Source: an uncultured Oscillospiraceae bacterium (GTDB lineage Bacteria > Bacillota > Clostridia > Oscillospirales > Ruminococcaceae). From it: a stretch of 38,842 nt of DNA. The DNA lies in assembly GCA_900539695.1 (NCBI GenBank), contig UQDG01000022.1:1-38842 (forward strand), given 5' to 3'. The notes beneath the pieces are model-generated. The model saw nothing but the letters and a program-made list of their open reading frames with translations, did not search any database and was not told where the DNA came from. The stretch's first letter is position 1, and the number at the start of each line of letters is the position of its first letter. Shown one piece after another: positions 38,618 to 38,842 of the stretch. The translations under genes and the position numbers were made by a program.

Positions 38618-38646
38618 AGTGTAACAGTTTGTTCATATATTGTCAA
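38618..38646 (-). promoter_or_regulatory. Promoter of the two-helix membrane protein gene
   Basis: Minus-strand TTGACA (38641-38646), 17-bp spacer, TACACT (38618-38623), about 38 bp before the start. Confidence 0.83.
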
Positions 38647-38709
38647 CCGGTTACGCATGTTTGCGCAAAAAATCTTTGGGTGTTGCTTCCTAAAGCCGGT
38701 CATACACAG

Positions 38710-38752
38710 CGCGCAAAAAAACGCCCCTTCCGGTCAAACCGAAAGGGGCGGG
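38710..38752 (-). terminator. Terminator of gap
   Basis: On the minus strand CGCCCCTTTCGG, loop, CCGGAAGGGGCG forms a 12-bp stem followed by TTTTTTT. It starts about 40 bases after the gap stop at 38790. Confidence 0.88.
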
Positions 38753-38789
38753 GTTCAGCTATTTAATTCGCAGTTAAGCTACTTGCAGA

Positions 38790-38842
38790 TTACAGCTCAG
38801 CGAAGTACTTAATGGTGCGGACCATCTGAGAGGTGTAGGAGT
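38790..38842 (-). CDS. gap: Glyceraldehyde-3-phosphate dehydrogenase, C-terminal end (partial)
   Basis: The last 17 codons and stop of a minus-strand gene that enters from the right edge. The residues read SYTSQMVRTIKYFAEL, the end of GAPDH, which oxidises glyceraldehyde-3-phosphate in glycolysis. Only 53 bases are visible, so whether the gene is whole cannot be judged here. It has a strong terminator, and its 3' end is duplicated at 37174-37270. Confidence 0.82.
   Translation of the reverse strand, partial: SYTSQMVRTIKYFAEL

Overview
The window looks like chromosome of a GC-rich, gut-type member of the Clostridia (Oscillospiraceae/Ruminococcaceae, in the neighbourhood of Faecalibacterium, Gemmiger or Subdoligranulum). 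The basis is the gene content (GGGtGRT protein next to an IscU-like scaffold, PyrK-type dihydroorotate dehydrogenase, FHA-domain ABC transporter, DUF4349 lipoprotein), strong AAGGAG-type ribosome binding sites, sigma-A promoters of the TTGACA-N17-TATAAT type, and many intergenic palindromic repeats. The genus is an inference. No phage, insertion sequence with a transposase, CRISPR array or resistance gene was seen.

Layout. 1-7423, minus strand: tcdA; a membrane-anchored Ntn amidohydrolase; the GGGtGRT/IscU-like pair; an O-antigen-ligase-like membrane protein; an MFS transporter. 7549-9894, plus strand: hisS and a DUF4349 lipoprotein. 10030-12473, minus strand: aspS, tRNA-Lys(UUU) and an HU protein. 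12705-17875, minus strand: a sucrose PTS regulon (scrR, scrA, scrB, scrK) that imports and phosphorylates sucrose, splits sucrose-6-phosphate and phosphorylates the released fructose. 18173-27263, minus strand: most of de novo pyrimidine synthesis in two transcription units, pyrC-pyrF-pyrK-pyrD and pyrE-carA-carB; pyrB is not here. 27464-28111, plus strand: cysE. 28324-34464, minus strand: a five-gene cluster built around FHA (phosphothreonine-reading) domains, with an ABCG-like transporter, a VWA-FHA membrane protein, a zinc-ribbon/FHA protein and a coiled-coil protein. 34743-36194, plus strand: a polyprenyl-phosphate sugar transferase. 36195-38842: a 1.2 kb gene-poor, AT-rich stretch full of hairpins, a remnant of the 3' end of gap, a two-helix membrane protein, and the 3' end of a second gap copy that runs off the window.

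The most interesting signals are these. (1) The 5' leader of pyrCFKD has a consensus promoter, a 26-codon leader ORF with a good ribosome binding site whose stop codon touches the base of an intrinsic terminator, and U-rich stretches. This is the architecture of UTP-sensitive, translation-coupled attenuation (as in enterobacterial pyrBI), with no PyrR box recognised. (2) A run of at least six different hairpins lies at 36538-37082. (3) The 3' end of gap is duplicated on both sides of a 1.5 kb segment. (4) Two families of structured palindromic repeats have stems that covary between copies while loops stay fixed. (5) The FHA cluster is a candidate phosphorylation-controlled envelope or transport system. 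All function calls come from reading the sequence and family knowledge; no database search was run.
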